Shown: positions 59,987 through 64,000 of the stretch, piece after piece
How the letters are laid out: the number at the start of each line of letters is the position of its first letter
How positions within the stretch are numbered: the stretch's first letter is position 1
Assembly: GCA_002150815.3 (NCBI GenBank)
Contig: NDFF03000050.1
Location: 186,001 to 250,000 of the forward strand
Source of the DNA: Grammothele lineata
Taxonomy: Eukaryota; Basidiomycota; Agaricomycetes; Polyporales; Polyporaceae
Reading direction: 5' to 3'
Length of the DNA stretch: 64,000 nucleotides
Position numbers and translations under genes: made by a program
The notes under the pieces: generated by a model
Databases searched by the model: none
Told to the model about the DNA's origin: nothing
Seen by the model: the letters and a program-made list of their open reading frames with translations, nothing else

Positions 59987-62900
59987 GTTGTACTACTAGG
60001 CAGTGTCGAAATCAGTGAGTCGTTCCTAATGTGCTGCTGGCAGTCTAAGAGTAAGACGAACGCCGCCCGCACTACGCCAGCGTGTCGCCCTTGTCATTGG
60101 TCGCGCCGGCGCTCGGAATGTCAAGTCACCGGCGCGGGCGTTTAACGCTGTTGGCGTCTATCGAAATCCTGCGCGAGTTCGCGACTCTTCATTCCTTTTC
60201 AAGCTTGCTTCAATACGTCGTCGGTCACCAGAGTCTGGTCGGGATGCTGCTGAACTGCTGGCTGTGTCCGTTGACTCTAGAAATGTGCGTAATCAATCTT
60301 AGCTCTCTCTTATCGCCCTCTATGTCTCATTGGGTCTATCACAAAACTTTTCTCACGAACATCGAGCAGAAATGAAACCGAGCATCGGCATCGGTGCCGG
60401 ACCCACGCCACGATATTAGAGATGCAAGTCATCGTCCCGCGGTGTTCGCCTCTAGTTGGATCGTCGCGGCTTCGCTTGACGCCGCGGAGTGTTCTGGCTT
60501 ATTAAATGACTAATTTCCACTCGACACTGATCGACTAGCCTCAGGCGATCACTGCAGTGACGCAATCGAGATGCTTTCTCGTCAAATGTACGACTGTAAG
60601 TGGTGACTGGCCGAGCATCCGTCCAAGCCGTGGGTCCAGGGCAGTCCTTATCAATTAAACGATCCGCTCCGCGAACGCGGACGAACGTTCAACCACCTGC
60701 CGAGCGTTGTGTGCGTTCGCGTTCATTAATGCTACAATCTGAATAGGGTTGTTGGTCCATGGTTCGTGGTAGTGCATTGGCGCCCCGTATCACGTCCCAA
60801 AACTAACCTCCACATCCATTAGGTTTTGTCTCCATTGACCTCTGATGCAGGGGCGATTTGGGCGCGGCAGCCTCCATTGGATGTCCTCCTCGGTGCTTAT
60901 TCAGTACCTTCTCGATCGAGCTGTCTTGGCGCTCCCCGGGCCTGAGAGGCGCCATTCCCCTGGGAGCCTGAGAGCCCGTCAGCCCTTGTTCTCGGAGATG
61001 CAAGAACAAGGTTTGCTGGCCCCATCCAAGGACACCGGTGGGAGTCTCTTCACCTTTGCCCCTTCTCGTCTCTCTGATAGAGCCTCGCGTACATAGGCCC
61101 CGACCGATGTCGTAACCGATCGCATCCCACGTTCGTACGCTGCCGCCCGGAGCTCCTCGCGCGCCGCGGTTGGACGAGCATTACGGTACGCGCCCCTCTT
61201 CCTGGCCGCCTCTGCACCCGGGACGTTAACTTTTAGGCATGCGCCCCTCGCACGGCGGGGGAGATAGAGCGTCGACCCCTATGACAGAGGGCTTCTTTGC
61301 ACCACTCGCGCTGCCCGGCCCTCGCTCCACCGGGCGAGACCCGCGAGCACGACGCGGCATGCGGCGAGCGTCCACACGTGCGGGTCGGCACGGGCGATTA
61401 AGGTATGCACCCGCTCCTGTGCCTCGCTCCTCCCTGACTTAGCCGTGCCCTCCGAAGGGGGAGTCTGGCGATTTACGTGTGTAGGTCTCACGCGCGCTCT
61501 CCTACGCCCGCTTGTTCTTCACTCATACGAGCATTTGCTCGTCCGACGAGACTGGTTCTGAGAAACTTGGCTGGGCTTGGCTGGCTTTCGTCGGCCGACG
61601 CACCAGCGTGCCCGTACGAGTGGACCTTACTGTCGTTCTCAGCAAGAGCGGCCCTGCTATCTGCGTCGTTTTTGCCGCTCAGAAAATATCTGACAAAGCC
61701 CTTAGCCTAGAGAACCCGAGGATCCGAACAGACCTTCTCTGAGGGCATCTACCCACGAACGCAAGGACAGTGGGCCCACAGCGAGCGTGGTCAATTTCTG
61801 CCGAACGTTTGGTGCACGCTTTCTCTCCTACCGCAGGTGTTAGAGTTCGAGACGTTGTTCCAAACGGCGCACGACCTCACTGCTTGTCTACAAGGAACTG
61901 CGCATAAGGGCTCTGATGTCCACATGTTACACACCGGGAACAAGGGCCCCGGGCCACAAATCCCGCGCGCGCACCGACATACCAGTGCGCGCTGACACTC
62001 CATGGTTCGAGTCCGGGTCCGAGCACTGCTCTTCCATGTGCTCGCACAAGGCCGACACCTCCGGAGACCTATTCGCCCGCAAAATCTTGTGTTGTAAAAG
62101 GATATATTATCCGGAAGGCCTGTATACCCATCACGACGCGAATTCGCGGAGTCTCCACGCTCTTCCTCCTTTTACTCGCCCGCGCCTCCGTCCTTCGACT
62201 CCAGGAAGCCGACAGCGCATGCGGGAAGGCGGCCTGGGCCGCGCAGACCCTCTTCGCGCGGTGAAGTGTTGGGGCCGGGATGCGCCGCGCCGCAGACTTC
62301 CACGCGGAACGCAGAACGCAGACCATAGGACATAAACAGGCAGGCCCGTAGGTTGGGGGCTCAAGAACGCGCGGGCACATCCCTCTTGGGCTCGACGCGC
62401 CCCATAGGCCGTTCGCGCTTCGCGCAGGACCTTTTAGCCTGCGGCGCTGGTAGTAGACGTAGACTCGTGGGACGCGCGGGCGGCGCGTACCGGAACAGGC
62501 GGAACGTGGGAGCGTGGTTTTTGCGCGAGTCGCGGCCCCTCGTTCGTTCGCTCGTTCGCGCGTCGTCCGAGCGAACTTAACTCAGACTGGAAAGCAAACG
62601 CGTCCGCAGTGCCGGGGCGAGGGCGGTGGGAGTCGCGATCGCGTACCTAGTGCATCACGCCTGCGTTAGACCCGTGCGCAGAGCCATGGCAGTATCCATC
62701 CTACTGACAGCAAGGCGCGGAGGGGTTACTTCACCGACGGGCAAGAGGACTTCTAGCCGCGATCCCGAGCGCGCCCGCCGCAGCCCCACCGCCTGCGTAC
62801 CCCGAGAGGCTGGCGTGCGTCGATCCCAGTCGCAGCACCGCGTGCTCGACGCTCCGTATTCCCCCTTCTCCAGCGCCGCCGTGCCGCTCACCGCTCTCCG

Positions 62901-64000
62901 CCCGCTCTGTCGCCGCGCCTTATGGCCTTCGCGCACACCCGGAGGCCCCGGAAGACGTTGAACATCAAAGGGGAAGGGGAAGAAGGGTAAAGCGGCACGC
63001 CCCTCCAGGAACAATAAACCACCTCTTCTTCAAGTTCAAGTTCTCATACCGCCGCGCGCTCTGGGCGCCGTACGTTGTATGTTACGTGTCTCGACGCAGG
63101 GCCGCCCCCAGGCTTCCTCGCGCCCCCACGCGAGCGACGTCGGACAAGGCGGACAAAGGGGGCACAAGACCTGCCATGAGCGTCCAAGGACGCGTGCGGC
63201 AGGCTGCGGCGCCCCCCGGATGCCGTACTGCACGTCGAACTCGGACGCCAGCGCCGCTGACTCGGCGGCGGATCCACCCGCGCATTTGTCCTCGGTCTGG
63301 TGGGTGGGTGGGTGGGTTGGTGGTCGCGTAATGCTCAAAGTCAATCGCGCTCCTCCAGCGGAGCACCCCACCGAGGTCTGCCACCCCTCCTAACTAACCT
63401 CGAACCCCTGCCAAAGCCTCGCGCAAGACCCAAGCCCGCCAAGGCAAACTCGAACTCGCCGTGCGCTGCCTGGCGCGCAGCGGCGGATCCGCGCGGCACG
63501 GGGCGTACCCTCGGCCGGCAAGATTTGCGTTCACGAACGATCGCGCAGATACGTACAGGTGTACGTGCGCGCGCCTGCGTCCTTCTCTCACAGCCGCCCA
63601 CTCCGAGTCCGAGGCCGAGTCCATCCTCGAGCCTCAGGCCCCAGACTCGGCGGAGGGCGCGGGAGGGTGCGGGGGCGCGGGGTGCTCGCGGGGCGTTCGA
63701 AATGCTTGGACGAGGCGGGGCGGTGTCTAGGAAATCTAGAAACCCGGTGGGGACGCACTAGCAGGACAGATGTATAAGCCCATCATCATCGGGAGGGTGC
63801 GGGGGAGCGGGAGATGCGGGGGTGCGGGGCGTGTGGGTGGATGTGGTCCCCCGCCAAGCCTCGGCACCGGGCGGCGGGCGAATAGGCTCTTTTCCATTGC
63901 GATTGCGAATGCAATTGCGGACTTGGATGCGGAGGGTGCCCATAGCGTGATAGAATAATGCGCTGGCGTGCGTGTATGTGCAGCGAGGCGAGTGCGGTGC
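59987..64000. other. Gene-poor right end, GC-rich toward the edge
   Basis: No supportable gene. 59987-60790 is ordinary-composition DNA (5' flank of the reductase). From about 61.1 kb the sequence becomes strongly GC-rich with long chance frames on both strands. It holds a (GGGT)4 run at 63302-63316 and two related G-rich blocks with GGGAGGGTGCGGGGG (about 63661 and 63791). Confidence 0.45.
63302..63316 (+). repeat. (GGGT)n run, G-quadruplex-type motif
   Basis: Four GGG runs separated by single T residues (GGGTGGGTGGGTGGG), the minimal pattern for a very stable parallel G-quadruplex. It lies in GC-rich DNA without a supported gene. Confidence 0.85.

Noticed and set aside
61990..62035. Second B-box-like GGTTCGAGTCC
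   Set aside because: No T-stem pairing, no acceptor stem and no anticodon arm.
61100..63770. Many long frames on both strands at the right end
   Set aside because: GC-rich DNA depleted of stop codons; compositions are Arg/Pro/Ala-rich and no domain is visible.

Overview
The window is nuclear DNA of a filamentous basidiomycete, most likely a wood-decay agaricomycete (Polyporales-like). Genes are broken by many 45-70 bp GT-AG introns, coding GC is high, and there are many paralogous F-box/LRR genes and secreted GMC oxidoreductases. The identifiable housekeeping proteins (Ssz1, Ubp14, NAP1, a CDCA7-like zinc finger, DECR2) are clearly eukaryotic. I saw no prokaryotic operons, no CRISPR array and no convincing intact transposon.

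Layout. 0-3.4 kb: edge of a minus-strand gene, a degenerate repeat-rich stretch and one orphan ORF fragment with a perfect hairpin at its stop. 3.4-16.3 kb: two intact tandem GMC oxidoreductases (615 and 618 aa), a relic of a third, two minus-strand F-box/LRR paralogues and a third, different F-box gene. 17.9-18.7 kb: a small secreted cysteine-containing protein (191 aa, Kex2-type site). 18.9-23.5 kb: two more F-box/LRR genes. 23.9-26.8 kb: an intact haloacid-dehalogenase-type hydrolase (243 aa) next to a decayed copy of SSZ1. 27.1-30.1 kb: a tandem pair of unrecognised, probably membrane-associated paralogues. 31.7-32.4 kb: a diverged direct repeat. 33.0-35.7 kb: an A1-type aspartic protease-like gene. 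35.8-37.6 kb: the fifth F-box/LRR paralogue.

37.9-51.9 kb is the conserved core: a truncated exon of the dehalogenase gene, intact SSZ1 (633 aa), UBP14/USP5 (826 aa, divergent from SSZ1), NAP1 (420 aa, CKQQ end) and a CDCA7-like nuclear protein (about 1,570 aa with AT-hook and zf-4CXXC_R1 finger). 51.9-64 kb is gene-poor: one tRNA-Gly(GCC), one peroxisomal-type 2,4-dienoyl-CoA reductase (294 aa) and long stretches with no supportable gene.

The most informative pattern is duplication and decay. An SSZ1-dehalogenase gene pair was duplicated in direct orientation about 13 kb apart, and the two copies lost opposite partners: one keeps the dehalogenase and a dead SSZ1, the other keeps SSZ1 and a stub of the dehalogenase. 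The core genes point to protein quality control and chromatin: a ribosome-associated chaperone, a ubiquitin-chain recycler, a histone chaperone and a putative chromatin-targeting zinc finger. The flanks hold fast-evolving families (F-box, GMC, secreted protein, protease). Intron coordinates were placed by hand from splice motifs, reading phase and paralogue alignment. Where an exact protein length is given, the summed exons are a multiple of three.
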